Shown here: piece by piece, positions 9,192 through 18,312 of the stretch
Layout of the letters: each line of letters opens with the position of its first letter
How positions within the stretch are numbered: position 1 is the stretch's first letter
Assembly (NCBI RefSeq): GCF_017306585.1
Contig: NZ_JAFKIC010000166.1
Location: 1 to 33,279, forward strand
Source: Mesorhizobium sp.
GTDB taxonomy: Bacteria > Pseudomonadota > Alphaproteobacteria > Rhizobiales > Rhizobiaceae
Direction of reading: 5' to 3'
DNA: 33,279 nucleotides
Made by a program: the position numbers and the translations under genes
The notes under the pieces: generated by a model
What the model was told of the DNA's origin: nothing
The model's database searches: none
What the model saw: the letters and a program-made list of their open reading frames with translations, nothing else

Positions 9192-10115
9192 TCAGTTGTC
9201 GATGTCGGCGATCACGGGCTCGGTGCCGCCGGCTTCAGCCGGAGCAGCCGCCACCTCGCCGGCGTCCGCATTGTCGGCGACGCCTTCGATCTGGTCGGCA
9301 TTGCCGCGCGGACGGCGCGGACGGCGCGGGCGACGGGCAGCGCCGCTCTCGGCCGCGGCCTCGTTGAGCTGTGCCTGGGCAGCGAGACCTGCCGGCGAAA
9401 AGTCTGCGAACAACGGCGCCGGCTCGGCCGTAGCGACCGTCTCGGCCTGCGAGTCGGCCGGCTGCTCAGCCTGCACAGGCGTCTCATTGCGTTGCTGCTG
9501 GCCGCTCTGCTCGGCTGACGAAGCATAATCGCGCTGGCCGTTCTGGCCATAGCCGCCATTGGGGCGGCGATCGCGATGGCGACCGCCATTGTTGTTGTCG
9601 CGGCCGCCATTGTTGCGCCCGCCATTGTTGTCGCGGCCGTCGCGGTTGAGCGCCACCTCGGCCGGCATGCCTTCGATGACCGGCTGCGGGCCGGCACCGT
9701 GGTTGGCTGCGGGGAACTGCGCGTCGGAGGCGGAGTTGCCGGAATTACCGGCATTGTCGAACTCGTCGCGATCCTCATCGCCGTCCTCATCGAACTCGTC
9801 GCGGTTCTGCTGGACGTTCTGGATCGGCATCTGCGCCTGCGCGGCGGCGATGATGCGGTTGTAGTGTTCGGCGTGCTGGAGATAGTTTTCAGCCATGACC
9901 CGGTCGCCGGAGCTTTGCGCATCCCGGGCAAGGGCAGCATATTTCTCGGCGATCTGCTGAGCCGATCCGCGGATTTTCACGTCCGGGCCGTTGCTCTCGT
10001 AGTTGCGCGTGAGGGGATTCGGTCCCTTGCGGTTGTTGTTATTATTGTTGTTGCCACCGCCGCCGCCATTGTTGTTGCGACCGCGCATGCGCCTGTTCTG
10101 CTGTTGTGGCCTCAT
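9192..10115 (-). CDS. DUF4167 domain-containing protein, low-complexity C-terminus
   Basis: Protein of unknown function from an alphaproteobacterial family. The DUF4167 core is the first 95 or so residues: MRPQQQNRRMRGR, a Gly/Asn run (residues 14-28), then a helical conserved part with RNYESNGPDVKIRG, AEKYAALARDA and ENYLQHAEHYNRII. The rest is disordered: an acidic Asp/Glu stretch, Asn-Gly-Arg repeats (NNGGRNNGGRD), an Ala/Glu/Gln-rich region and a basic RPRRPRRPRG patch. This composition recalls RNA-binding or condensate-forming proteins, but that is inference. ATG 10115 is chosen for GAAGAGAG four bases upstream; an upstream in-frame start at 10154 is not supported. It follows prmC by 303 bases. 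Confidence 0.88.
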   Translation of the reverse strand: MRPQQQNRRMRGRNNNGGGGGNNNNNNNRKGPNPLTRNYESNGPDVKIRGSAQQIAEKYAALARDAQSSGDRVMAENYLQHAEHYNRIIAAAQAQMPIQNVQQNRDEFDEDGDEDRDEFDNAGNSGNSASDAQFPAANHGAGPQPVIEGMPAEVALNRDGRDNNGGRNNGGRDNNNGGRHRDRRPNGGYGQNGQRDYASSAEQSGQQQRNETPVQAEQPADSQAETVATAEPAPLFADFSPAGLAAQAQLNEAAAESGAARRPRRPRRPRGNADQIEGVADNADAGEVAAAPAEAGGTEPVIADIDN

Positions 10116-10418
10116 TCGACTCTCTTCATAGTGAATTTTCGAAAAACTCTTCACGCACGGTGGCGCTCATGCAGCCAGCCGTTTCGTTTCTTCACCGGCG
10201 TTCGCCCGCATCGATTGCGTTGGCGCCACGTGCCATCCTGTTCCGGTTACATCACTTGCCGGACGATTCCCGCACGAAGCATGGGCGTCGTTTGCGCAAG
10301 AAGGCAGCTATTTCCAAGGAAAACCGAATCGCTAAGAGCACTGCCTGCTTCGTCTCATCCGGTTAAGGCGACCCTAGCCGCATTCCCCGGCATTGCCAAG
10401 CGGTTTTTTCGCACTGCG
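10116..10418. other. Intergenic region between prmC and the DUF4167 gene
   Basis: I see no gene here. No convincing promoter for the DUF4167 gene was found on the minus strand; the best fragment, CTTGGC-N17-CTAGGG just after prmC, is weak. A short palindrome TTTTCGAAAA lies at 10136-10145 in the DUF4167 leader. No strong terminator follows prmC, so readthrough from prfA-prmC into the DUF4167 gene is possible. Confidence 0.6.
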
Positions 10419-11294
10419 TCAAGGCTTTCCCCGTTGAAAGACAAGAACCCTGTCGTTTTCGCCGAGATCACGGAAAGCACCGGCCAGTGCATAACCGGCC
10501 AGCCTGAATATATCCGTAACCTCGTTGCGCTGCGTGTGACCGATCTCGACTGCGATCCTGCCTTCAGGTTCCAAAAACCCAGCCGCATCGGCGGCTATTG
10601 TCCTGTAGGGGTCCAGACCATCCGCACCGCCATCGAGGGCCCTTCGCGGATCGAAATCGCGGACCTCGTCCTGCAGATTTTCGATGTCTTCTGACGGTAT
10701 ATAGGGAGGGTTTGCGGCAATTACATGGTAGCTGCCGGAAACTTTTTCGAACCAGTCCGAATGCAGCGCCGTGAACCTGCCGGCCAGAGCCAAAGCCTCG
10801 GCGTTACCCATCGCGGTTTTGAGTGCCTCCTCGGAGATATCGACGCCGGTGGCGACCGCTCCGGCAGCGGCACTCAACAGCGCCAGCGCGATGGCACCGG
10901 TGCCGGTGCCAAGATCGAGAATGCGGCATTGACCTTCGCGCGCCGCAACTGTCTCGACAAAGGGCAGGATCGCATCGACCAGCGTCTCGGTATCGGGCCG
11001 CGGCTCCAGCGTTTCCGGCGACAGCGACAGGCGCAGACCGTAGAATTCGCGATAGCCGAGGATGCGATGCACCGGTTCGCCATCGGCTCGGCGCCTCAGC
11101 GCGGTGTCGATTGCGGCGATGGCTTTCCGGTCGATCCTGAGTTCGGGATCCGCGATGGCCTGTGTGCGGCTGGTGCCCGAAAAATGTTCGACGATCAGCC
11201 GAGCGTCGAGCGCGGGATCCTCGACCGGGGCGGCCGTAAGCCTGGCCCGCGCTTCCCGCAGCAGCGGTCCCAGCGCCTCGGGAAGGTCAGCCAT
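10419..11294 (-). CDS. prmC: Peptide chain release factor N5-glutamine methyltransferase PrmC (HemK)
   Basis: SAM-dependent enzyme that methylates the glutamine of the GGQ motif in release factors, raising their peptidyl-tRNA hydrolysis activity; cytosolic. At 291 residues it is of normal length. An N-terminal helical domain (about 1-75) precedes [24 protein letters not shown], the family signature. SAM motif I is LDLGTGTG (127-134), and the substrate-binding NPPY is at 195-198. Its ATG overlaps the end of prfA by eight bases, giving translational coupling of the enzyme to its substrate protein, an arrangement widespread in bacteria. Confidence 0.97.
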   Translation of the reverse strand: MADLPEALGPLLREARARLTAAPVEDPALDARLIVEHFSGTSRTQAIADPELRIDRKAIAAIDTALRRRADGEPVHRILGYREFYGLRLSLSPETLEPRPDTETLVDAILPFVETVAAREGQCRILDLGTGTGAIALALLSAAAGAVATGVDISEEALKTAMGNAEALALAGRFTALHSDWFEKVSGSYHVIAANPPYIPSEDIENLQDEVRDFDPRRALDGGADGLDPYRTIAADAAGFLEPEGRIAVEIGHTQRNEVTDIFRLAGYALAGAFRDLGENDRVLVFQRGKP

Positions 11295-12366
11295 CGAGGC
11301 CGATATCGGCGAGCAGCTTCGACTGGTGGTCGGCGATCAGCGCATCGACGACCTCATCGAGTTCGCCCATCATCACCCGGTCTAGCTTGTAAAGTGTCAG
11401 GTTGATGCGGTGGTCGGTGACGCGCCCTTGCGGGAAATTATAGGTACGGATTCGCTCGGAGCGGTCGCCGGAACCGACCTGCGATTTGCGTGATTCGGAC
11501 CGCTCCTCGTCCGCCTTGCTGCGCTCCAGGTCGTAAAGCCGGGCGCGCAGGATCTGCATGGCCTTGGCGCGATTCTGATGCTGCGACTTTTCCGCCTGCA
11601 CCACCATGATGCCGGTCGGCAGATGGGTGATGCGCACCGCCGAATCGGTGGTGTTGACGTGCTGGCCGCCCGAACCCGAAGCGCGCATCGTGTCGATGCG
11701 GATGTCTTCGGCGCGGATGTCGATGTCGACCTCTTCGGCTTCCGGCAGCACGGCGACGGTGGCGGCCGAGGTGTGGATGCGCCCGCTCGCCTCGGTCGCC
11801 GGCACGCGCTGCACGCGGTGCACGCCGGATTCGAACTTCAGATGCGCGAAGACGCCCTTGCCGGACACGGTCGCGATGATTTCCTTGAACCCGCCGGCAT
11901 CGCCGTCGCTGGCCGAGACCGTTTCGAACCGCCAGCCGCGTTCGGCGGCGTAGCGCTCATACATGCGAAACAGGTCGCCGGCGAAAAGCGCCGCCTCGTC
12001 GCCGCCGGTGCCGGCGCGGATTTCCAGGATGGCGTTCTTGTCGTCGGCGGCGTCCCTGGGCAGAAGCAGGATCTGGATGTCTTTCTGCAACGCTTCGATG
12101 CGTTCCTCGACCCCAGGCAGGTCGGCTTCGGCGAGCCCGCGCATCTCGGCATCGGTGCCCTTGTCGGCAAGCATTGCCTCGAGGTCGGCCTGCTCCTGTT
12201 CGGCGGAGCGCAATTCCCGGACCTTGGCCACCATGTCCTGCAGCTCGGCATATTCGGACGCCATTTTCACATAGGCGTCCGGCGCCGGCCCGGCCGCCAT
12301 CTGCGCTTCGAGCATCTCGAAACGCTTGACGACTTGATCCATTCGGTCGCGGGGGAGATTGATCAT
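11287..12366 (-). CDS. prfA: Peptide chain release factor 1
   Basis: Class I release factor that reads UAA and UAG and triggers hydrolysis of the finished peptide from tRNA on the ribosome. The 359 residues match the family length. An N-terminal coiled-coil domain (about 1-105) is followed by the domain with the PAT codon-recognition tripeptide in [11 protein letters not shown]. The catalytic GGQ lies at 233-235 within [16 protein letters not shown], the same numbering as in E. coli RF1. The start ATG at 12366 overlaps the stop of a possible 39-codon ORF by four bases. It is followed by prmC with an eight-base overlap. Confidence 0.98.
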   Translation of the reverse strand: MINLPRDRMDQVVKRFEMLEAQMAAGPAPDAYVKMASEYAELQDMVAKVRELRSAEQEQADLEAMLADKGTDAEMRGLAEADLPGVEERIEALQKDIQILLLPRDAADDKNAILEIRAGTGGDEAALFAGDLFRMYERYAAERGWRFETVSASDGDAGGFKEIIATVSGKGVFAHLKFESGVHRVQRVPATEASGRIHTSAATVAVLPEAEEVDIDIRAEDIRIDTMRASGSGGQHVNTTDSAVRITHLPTGIMVVQAEKSQHQNRAKAMQILRARLYDLERSKADEERSESRKSQVGSGDRSERIRTYNFPQGRVTDHRINLTLYKLDRVMMGELDEVVDALIADHQSKLLADIGLDG

Positions 12367-12482
12367 GAGGTTGAAACTTCGGTGGAATTCACGTCAGGGC
12401 GAGTCGAAAATGGCGAATTTCGAGAACCGGAGCGGAATGTACATTCAGGTACATGAGCACCGGAAGCGCAGAAAATCGTCAT
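12363..12482 (-). CDS. Possible 39-codon ORF upstream of prfA
   Basis: A short frame starting at ATG 12482 ends in TGA that overlaps the prfA start as ATGA (12363-12366), the geometry of translational coupling. A GAGGGCGG lies about seven bases before the ATG. The product begins [20 protein letters not shown] and matches no family I know. The frame lies in a spacer rich in inverted repeats, so it could equally be a repeat element without coding function. I regard it as unproven. Confidence 0.25.
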   Translation of the reverse strand: MTIFCASGAHVPECTFRSGSRNSPFSTRPDVNSTEVSTS

Positions 12483-12505
12483 TTGCAGACCGCCCTCACG
12501 TGAAT
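12387..12505. repeat. Inverted-repeat-bounded spacer element between ptsP and prfA
   Basis: The ends ATTCACGTCAGGGCG (12387-12401) and CGCCCTCACGTGAAT (12491-12505) are inverted copies with one mismatch over 15 bases. Inside are a second symmetrical segment, ATGTAC-ATTCAG-GTACAT (12437-12454), and TCGAAA...TTTCGA (12404-12423). The right arm ends exactly one base before the ptsP stop codon. The 119-base unit looks like a miniature inverted-repeat element or a structured intercistronic RNA. Whether it recurs elsewhere cannot be judged from this window. Confidence 0.5.
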
Positions 12506-14776
12506 CTAGAGCGGGATGGAACGGTCGTCGGCGAAGGCCTGCAGCAGCGCCCGCATCGGCATCCCCTGCGTGGGCGCCATCAGATTGTCGTCGAAGAACC
12601 TCTTCAGTTCCTCTAGCGGCAGTTCCGTCAGCATAGCCTTGACCGGACCGATCGAGGCCGGCGACATCGAGATCGAGCGGAAACCGAGGCCGATCAGCGC
12701 CATCGCCGAAATCGGCTTGCCGGCGAGTTCGCCGCACAAGGTCACCGGCGTGTGGTTGCGGGCGCCGGCATCGGCGATCTGCTTGAGCACGCGCAGGAAC
12801 GGCGCCGACAGCGTGTCGAAGCGGTTGGCCAGTTGTGTGTTGCCACGGTCGACCGCCATGACGAACTGGAACAGGTCGTTGGAGCCGACCGAGACGAAGT
12901 CGACCGCCTTCATCAATTCATCGAGCTGGAACAGAAGCGACGGCACTTCCAGCATGGCGCCCAGCTTGAGGCTGGTCGGCAAATGGTGGGCGAAGCGCGA
13001 CAGGTGCCGCACCTCGCGGTCGATGATCTCGCGGGCCTGGGCGATCTCGCCGAGCTCGGTCACCATCGGCAGCATCAGCTTGAGCTCCCGCCCGCCGCTG
13101 GCCTTGAGCAAAGCGCGGATCTGCGTGCGCAACAGGCCAGGCCGGTCGAGCGTCAGCCGGATGGCGCGCCAGCCGAGCGCCGGATTCTCTTCCTGGATAG
13201 CGCCCTTGAAGTAAGGCAGCACCTTGTCGCCGCCAATGTCGATGGTGCGGAAAGTGACTGGCTTGCCGCGCGCTGCCTCGAGCACATCGCGGTAGAGCTT
13301 TTCCTGCGCCTCGGCGCGTGGAAAGGTCGAGGCGACCATAAACTGGAGTTCGGTGCGGAACAGGCCGATGCCGGCGGCGCCCGCCTCGGCGAGCTGAGGC
13401 AGGTCCACGGCAAGCCCGGCGTTCATCAGGAGATCGACCTGGACGCCGTCCCTGGTCGTCGACGGCTTCTTGCGCAGTTCGCGGTAGACTTCCTGCCGGC
13501 GCGCGCGGAACCGTACCTTTTCGGCATAGGCGGCTTCGAGGTCGGACTGGGGGCGAAGGTGGATGACACCCTCTTCGCCGTCGACGATGATGGCATCGCC
13601 GTTCTCCGCCATCGAAACGGCGCCCTTCATCTGTCCGGCGACCGGAATGCCCATGGCGCGCGCGACGATGACGACGTGGCTGGTGGCGGCGCCATCCTCG
13701 AGCACCAGGCCGCGCAGCTTGTCGCGGGGATAGTCGAGCAGTTCGGCGGCGCCCATGGAGCGGGCGACGATGATGGCGTCCTTGGGCAGCGAGGCCGCGA
13801 CATCCTCCGGCCCGCGCCCCATCAACTGGCGCAGCAGCCGGTTGGCCAGATCGTCGAAATCGCTCATCCGCTCGCGCAGATAAGGATCGGTCATGTGCAG
13901 CATGCGCGCGCGCATGTCGCTCTGCACCTTCTCCACCGCCGCTTCCGCCGTCAGGCCGTTGCGGATCGCCTCTTCCAGGCGCCGTACCCAGCCACGGTCG
14001 TTGGCGAACATGCGATAGGCTTCCAGCACCTGCCGGTGCTCGCCCTCGAAGGCGACGTCGCGACGCTCCAGCATGTCGTCGATGGATAGGCGCAGGGAAC
14101 CCAGCGAGCTTTCCAGCCGCCGGACCTCTTCCTCGCTGTCCTCGTTGAACAGGTTGGTGACGACGATGCGCGGCTCGTGCAGCACGACATGGCCAAGCCC
14201 GACGCCATCGTTGAAGGACAGGCCGGTGAAGCTGACGGGCCGGCGCAGGTCGAGTTCCAGTCCCGGCCGGGTCAGCCGCGCCAGGTCGCCGGTGGCGATC
14301 ATCTCGGCGATCACCATGGCGGTGGTTTCAAGCGCCTCGACCTCGTCGTCGCGATAGTGGCGCATGGTCTTGTTCTGGACGACGAGCACGCCCAGCGTGC
14401 GTCCTGCCCTCAACACCGGCACGCCGAGGAAGGAATTGTAGATCTCTTCCCCGGTCTCCGGCAGGTAGGCGAAGGCCGGGTGTTCCTGCGCGTTGGACAG
14501 GTTCAGCGGCCGTGCGCTGGCGGCAATGGTGCCGACAAGACCTTGGCCGAGCCTCAACTGAGCCAGGTGGACGGCGTTCGGGTTAAGACCCTCGGTGGCG
14601 TAGAGTTCGAGCACCGAATCGGCGCGCAGCACATAGAGCGAGCAGACTTCGGCGACCATGTTGGAGGCGATATCACGCACGATCCGGTCAAGCCGCTCCT
14701 GCGGCTCCAGCGGCTCTTGCATGAGCTCGCGGAGCCGTTTCAGCAGAACGCGCGGGCCAACAGCCGTGTCACGCAT
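12506..14776 (-). CDS. ptsP: Phosphoenolpyruvate-protein phosphotransferase PtsP (EI-Ntr)
   Basis: First enzyme of the nitrogen phosphotransferase system: it autophosphorylates with PEP and passes phosphate to NPr, which regulates rather than transports. The 756 residues give the three-part EI-Ntr layout. An N-terminal GAF domain (about 20-160) distinguishes it from sugar EI and senses nitrogen status in relatives. It is followed by the HPr-binding domain, the swivelling phosphohistidine domain with His367 in GAATSHVVIVARAMGIPV, and the C-terminal TIM barrel (GIGLFRTELQFM, GSNDLFQFVMAVDR, and the active-site Cys in TLCGELAG). It is transcribed after lysC, 81 bases downstream, an order I recall from other Rhizobiales. 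Confidence 0.96.
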   Translation of the reverse strand: MRDTAVGPRVLLKRLRELMQEPLEPQERLDRIVRDIASNMVAEVCSLYVLRADSVLELYATEGLNPNAVHLAQLRLGQGLVGTIAASARPLNLSNAQEHPAFAYLPETGEEIYNSFLGVPVLRAGRTLGVLVVQNKTMRHYRDDEVEALETTAMVIAEMIATGDLARLTRPGLELDLRRPVSFTGLSFNDGVGLGHVVLHEPRIVVTNLFNEDSEEEVRRLESSLGSLRLSIDDMLERRDVAFEGEHRQVLEAYRMFANDRGWVRRLEEAIRNGLTAEAAVEKVQSDMRARMLHMTDPYLRERMSDFDDLANRLLRQLMGRGPEDVAASLPKDAIIVARSMGAAELLDYPRDKLRGLVLEDGAATSHVVIVARAMGIPVAGQMKGAVSMAENGDAIIVDGEEGVIHLRPQSDLEAAYAEKVRFRARRQEVYRELRKKPSTTRDGVQVDLLMNAGLAVDLPQLAEAGAAGIGLFRTELQFMVASTFPRAEAQEKLYRDVLEAARGKPVTFRTIDIGGDKVLPYFKGAIQEENPALGWRAIRLTLDRPGLLRTQIRALLKASGGRELKLMLPMVTELGEIAQAREIIDREVRHLSRFAHHLPTSLKLGAMLEVPSLLFQLDELMKAVDFVSVGSNDLFQFVMAVDRGNTQLANRFDTLSAPFLRVLKQIADAGARNHTPVTLCGELAGKPISAMALIGLGFRSISMSPASIGPVKAMLTELPLEELKRFFDDNLMAPTQGMPMRALLQAFADDRSIPL

Positions 14777-14857
14777 CGCGGCTTCTTCTCCAATGAAACA
14801 CTTGCCGGCGCAGTTTCCGCCGCTGCCGGCATGCGCGCAACAACTGATTCAGTCTTG

Positions 14858-16111
14858 CTACTGCTTATCCAGACCGTAGACGGAATGCAAAGTGCGAACC
14901 GCCAGTTCGGTGTACGGACCGTCGATCAGTATCGAAATCTTGATCTCGGAAGTGGTGATGGCGCGGATGTTGATCGCCTTGTCCGCCAGCGCCTTGAAGG
15001 CGGTGGCCGCGACACCGGCGTGGCTCCTCATGCCGATGCCGATGACCGAAACCTTCGACATGCCGGCTTCCGACTGCACGACATCGTAGCCGACATCGGC
15101 CTTCAGGCGGTCAAGCACGGCAAGCGCCTTGTCGACGTCGCCGGAAGGCACGGTGAAGGTCATGTCGGTGAACTTGCCGTCCTCGGAGATGTTCTGGACG
15201 ATCATGTCGACGTTGATGTTGGCCTCGGCCAGCGGGCCGAAAATTCCGGCGGCGACGCCAGGGCGGTCGCCGACGCGGCGCAACGAAATCTGCGCTTCGT
15301 CCTTGGCGTAGGCAATTCCGGTGACGACCTGCTGTTCCACGATCTCTTCCTCGTCGCAAATGAGCGTTCCCGGAGGATTGAGCAAATCCCCCATTCCGGG
15401 CGCATCGGGATCGTCGAAGGACGACCGCACGAAGGTACGCACCCTGTGCACCATGGCAAGCTCGACCGAACGCACCTGCAGCACCTTGGCGCCGAGCGAT
15501 GCCATTTCGAGCATTTCCTCGAACGAAATCTTGTTCAGCCGCCGCGCCTTGGGCTCGATGCGCGGGTCGGTGGTGTAGACCCCGTCGACGTCGGTATAGA
15601 TGTCGCAGCGGTCGGCCTTGACCGCGGCGGCGATGGCGACAGCGCTGGTGTCCGACCCGCCGCGGCCGAGCGTGGCGATGCGGTTGTCCGGGCCGATGCC
15701 CTGGAACCCGGCTATGACCGCGACCTGGCCTTCGCCGAAACGCTTGACCAGAAACGCCCCGTCAATGTCGAGAATGCGCGCCGCGCCATGCGCGTTGTCG
15801 GTCTTGATCGGAATCTGCCAGCCCTGCCAGGAGCGGGCATGCACGCCCATATTCTGCAAGGTGATGGCAAGAAGCCCGGCCGTGACCTGCTCGCCGGAAG
15901 CGACAACCGCGTCATATTCACGGGCGTCGTGCATCGGCGAGGCTTCGCGCGTCCAGGCCACCAGCTCATTGGTCTTGCCGGCCATGGCCGACACCACCAC
16001 GGCAACCTCGTGACCGGCATCGACCTCGCGTTTGACGTGGCGCGCCACATTGCGGATGCGGGCGATGTCGGCGACGGATGTTCCGCCGAATTTCATCACG
16101 ATACGCGCCAT
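14858..16111 (-). CDS. lysC: Aspartate kinase
   Basis: Catalyses ATP-dependent phosphorylation of aspartate, the first step towards lysine, threonine, methionine and diaminopimelate for peptidoglycan. The 417 residues fit the monofunctional class. The kinase domain starts with KFGGTS (residues 7-12). GRGGSDTSAVAIA and TDVDGVYTTDPRI are typical nucleotide and aspartate binding segments. Two ACT domains at the C-terminus (from about 265; ITTSEIKISILI near the end) imply feedback control by end-product amino acids. The internal alpha/beta dual-start arrangement seen in Gram-positives cannot be excluded. The start ATG at 16111 has only a weak ribosome-binding site. The gene is divergent from the histidine kinase gene, with about 235 bases between them. 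Confidence 0.96.
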   Translation of the reverse strand: MARIVMKFGGTSVADIARIRNVARHVKREVDAGHEVAVVVSAMAGKTNELVAWTREASPMHDAREYDAVVASGEQVTAGLLAITLQNMGVHARSWQGWQIPIKTDNAHGAARILDIDGAFLVKRFGEGQVAVIAGFQGIGPDNRIATLGRGGSDTSAVAIAAAVKADRCDIYTDVDGVYTTDPRIEPKARRLNKISFEEMLEMASLGAKVLQVRSVELAMVHRVRTFVRSSFDDPDAPGMGDLLNPPGTLICDEEEIVEQQVVTGIAYAKDEAQISLRRVGDRPGVAAGIFGPLAEANINVDMIVQNISEDGKFTDMTFTVPSGDVDKALAVLDRLKADVGYDVVQSEAGMSKVSVIGIGMRSHAGVAATAFKALADKAINIRAITTSEIKISILIDGPYTELAVRTLHSVYGLDKQ

Positions 16112-16346
16112 AGGAGCGAGATGCCTTTGACTGAAGCCGGCCCCTTTCGAGGAGGGGTACCGAAAGCGGAAGAAAACGCCCGGCTGGCGCCGGTCGTTGA
16201 ATGCGCGGCCTCCTTAGCCAAATGATGAAGGTTTCGCAAGGCTGGCCGCGGATTTGCCGGGTTCAAGAAGACGGCATATTGCCTTCGGCCTCCGGGCCGC
16301 CTACCAAATGCGGCCTTCGGGGAATTCCTTTGGTCCGGCATATCAG

Positions 16347-18209
16347 ATGATCGCTCGTCTTCGGCGCGCCATGCGATTGCAGTCGCTTCCGCTTGTCATC
16401 GGCTTCGCGGTGCTGGCCCTGATCGTCGGCACGCGCGCCCTGCTGGTCGAGGGCCAGAGGGCCAATCGCGCCGCCGCGCGCGAGACCATCGAATATCAGG
16501 ACCAGCTCTCCGGGCTGCTATCGATGGCGCAGGACGCCGAAAGCGGCCAGCGCGGTTACCTGCTGACGGGCGAAAGATCGTATCTCGAACCTTACCAGAA
16601 GGCGGTCGACGCTATTCCAGGCCAGCTTGCCCGCATCGACGCCATGACACCCCCGAACTACCAGCTCACCCTTCAGGTCAGCCACATCAAGGACGCGCTG
16701 TCGCAGAAGCAGGCCGAGTTGTCCCAGACGATCGCCCTCTATGACCGGGGCGATGCGGCGAAGGCGCTGCAACTGGTCCGCAGTGGCCAGGGCAAGGCCG
16801 CCATGGACGAAATCCGGACCAGCATGGATACGATCCGGCGTATCGGCGCCGCCGCCGTGGCGGCGCGTGACGAGCATACAGACCAGGTCGAGACCTGGCT
16901 GCGCGTCGGCTCGCTTACGGCCCTGATCGCGATCTTCCTGCTCGGCACCTACACGATCCGCGAGTCCCGCCGCCGCTTCCGCGAAGTGGCCACTGGCCAG
17001 GAAGAGCTGATGCGCAAGAACATCGAGCTCGGCAACGAGATCCAGACGCGCGAGAAAGCCGAATCCCAGATCCGCCAGATGCACAAGATGGAAGCCGTCG
17101 GCCAGCTGACGGGCGGCATCGCCCACGATTTCAACAACATGCTGGCGGTGATCCTCAGCGCCATGAACCTTGCCCAGCGCAAGCTGAAACGCGGTGAGCA
17201 CGACATCGAAAAGTTCGTCGAGGCCGCGACGGATGCGGCCACCCGGGCCGCCAATCTGACCTCCAGGCTGCTCGCCTTCTCGCGCCTGCAGCCGCTGGCG
17301 CCGCAAGTCGTCGACGCCAACCGCCTGGTGACCGGCATGTCCGACCTGCTGCGGCGCGCGCTCGGCGAAGGCATCCGCATCGAAACCGTGCTGGCGGGGG
17401 GCCTGTGGAAGACCCATGCCGATTCCAGCCAGATCGAGAACGCAATCCTCAACCTGGCCGTCAATGCCCGGGACGCCATGGACAATGAGGGCAAGCTGAC
17501 CATCGAGACCGCCAACAGCCATCTCGATGACGCCTATGCCTCGACGCATGCCGAAGTCACGTCGGGCCAGTATGTGATGATCGCGGTAACCGATACCGGT
17601 GCGGGCATGGCGCCGGAAGTCATCGCCAAGGCTTTCGAACCCTTCTTCACCACCAAGCCGGTCAACAAGGGCACGGGACTGGGGCTGAGCCAGGTGTTCG
17701 GCTTCGTCAAGCAGTCCGGCGGCCACGTCAAGATCTACTCCGAGCCGGGCGAAGGCACGACGATCAAGATCTACCTGCCGCGCTTTTTCGGAGCGGAAGA
17801 GCCGGCAACACCCGCCGGGCACGGCAAGAGCGAGGCCAAGGCGACCGAGACGATCCTCGTCGTCGAGGACGACGCCCGCGTGCGGGCGGCCACCACGGAC
17901 GCAATGCGCGAACTGGGCTACACCGTGATCCATGCCGGCAGCGGCGAGGAGGCGCTTCAGAAGCTGGCCGCGACACCCGATATCGCCCTGCTTTTCACCG
18001 ATATCGTCATGCCGGTGATGAACGGGCGCAAACTCGCGCAGGAAGCGGTGGCGCGCCAACCCGGGCTCAAAGTGGTCTTTACCACCGGCTTCACCAGGAA
18101 TGCAGTCGTCCACAATGGCGTGCTCGACCATGACGTGCACTTCCTGGCCAAGCCATTCACCATCGAACAGTTGGCCGCCAAGCTGCGCGACGTGCTGGAC
18201 GCGAAATAG
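16347..18209 (+). CDS. CHASE3-domain hybrid sensor histidine kinase
   Basis: Membrane sensor kinase carrying its own receiver domain. From the chosen ATG (620 residues): TM1 at about 13-31, then a periplasmic CHASE3 domain with the signature AQDAESGQRGYLLTGERSYL, TM2 at about 184-206, and a short coiled coil. HisKA follows with the H-box GIAHDFNN (phospho-His260), then HATPase_c with N-box NLAVNARDAMDN, DTGAGMAP, EPFFTTK and GTGLGLS. The C-terminal REC domain has acidic EDD residues, phospho-Asp552 in FTDIVMP, and the conserved Lys in FLAKPF. The stimulus is unknown. No cognate DNA-binding regulator is adjacent, so output must pass to a protein encoded elsewhere. Upstream in-frame starts exist (TTG 16254, ATG 16308); 16347 best places TM1. 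Confidence 0.92.
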   Translation: MIARLRRAMRLQSLPLVIGFAVLALIVGTRALLVEGQRANRAAARETIEYQDQLSGLLSMAQDAESGQRGYLLTGERSYLEPYQKAVDAIPGQLARIDAMTPPNYQLTLQVSHIKDALSQKQAELSQTIALYDRGDAAKALQLVRSGQGKAAMDEIRTSMDTIRRIGAAAVAARDEHTDQVETWLRVGSLTALIAIFLLGTYTIRESRRRFREVATGQEELMRKNIELGNEIQTREKAESQIRQMHKMEAVGQLTGGIAHDFNNMLAVILSAMNLAQRKLKRGEHDIEKFVEAATDAATRAANLTSRLLAFSRLQPLAPQVVDANRLVTGMSDLLRRALGEGIRIETVLAGGLWKTHADSSQIENAILNLAVNARDAMDNEGKLTIETANSHLDDAYASTHAEVTSGQYVMIAVTDTGAGMAPEVIAKAFEPFFTTKPVNKGTGLGLSQVFGFVKQSGGHVKIYSEPGEGTTIKIYLPRFFGAEEPATPAGHGKSEAKATETILVVEDDARVRAATTDAMRELGYTVIHAGSGEEALQKLAATPDIALLFTDIVMPVMNGRKLAQEAVARQPGLKVVFTTGFTRNAVVHNGVLDHDVHFLAKPFTIEQLAAKLRDVLDAK

Positions 18210-18216
18210 GCAAGCC

Positions 18217-18232
18217 GCCCGCGCCGCCGGGC
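18217..18232 (+). terminator. Weak hairpin after the histidine kinase gene
   Basis: GCCCG-CGCCGC-CGGGC is followed by CTCTTTGT, seven bases after the histidine kinase stop codon. The five-base stem and interrupted T-run make it a weak intrinsic terminator candidate at best. Confidence 0.3.
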
Positions 18233-18312
18233 CTCTTTGTCACCATGGAAAATTGTTGCCTTGACTTTCCGGCTCCCGCGCCCGACTTCCTAGCGTCCGA
18301 GGAGACCGACCG

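Noticed and set aside
9295-9335. Short tandem repeats that might suggest a CRISPR array
   Set aside because: They are in-frame codons for the RPRRPRRPRG patch in the DUF4167 protein, with no spacers.
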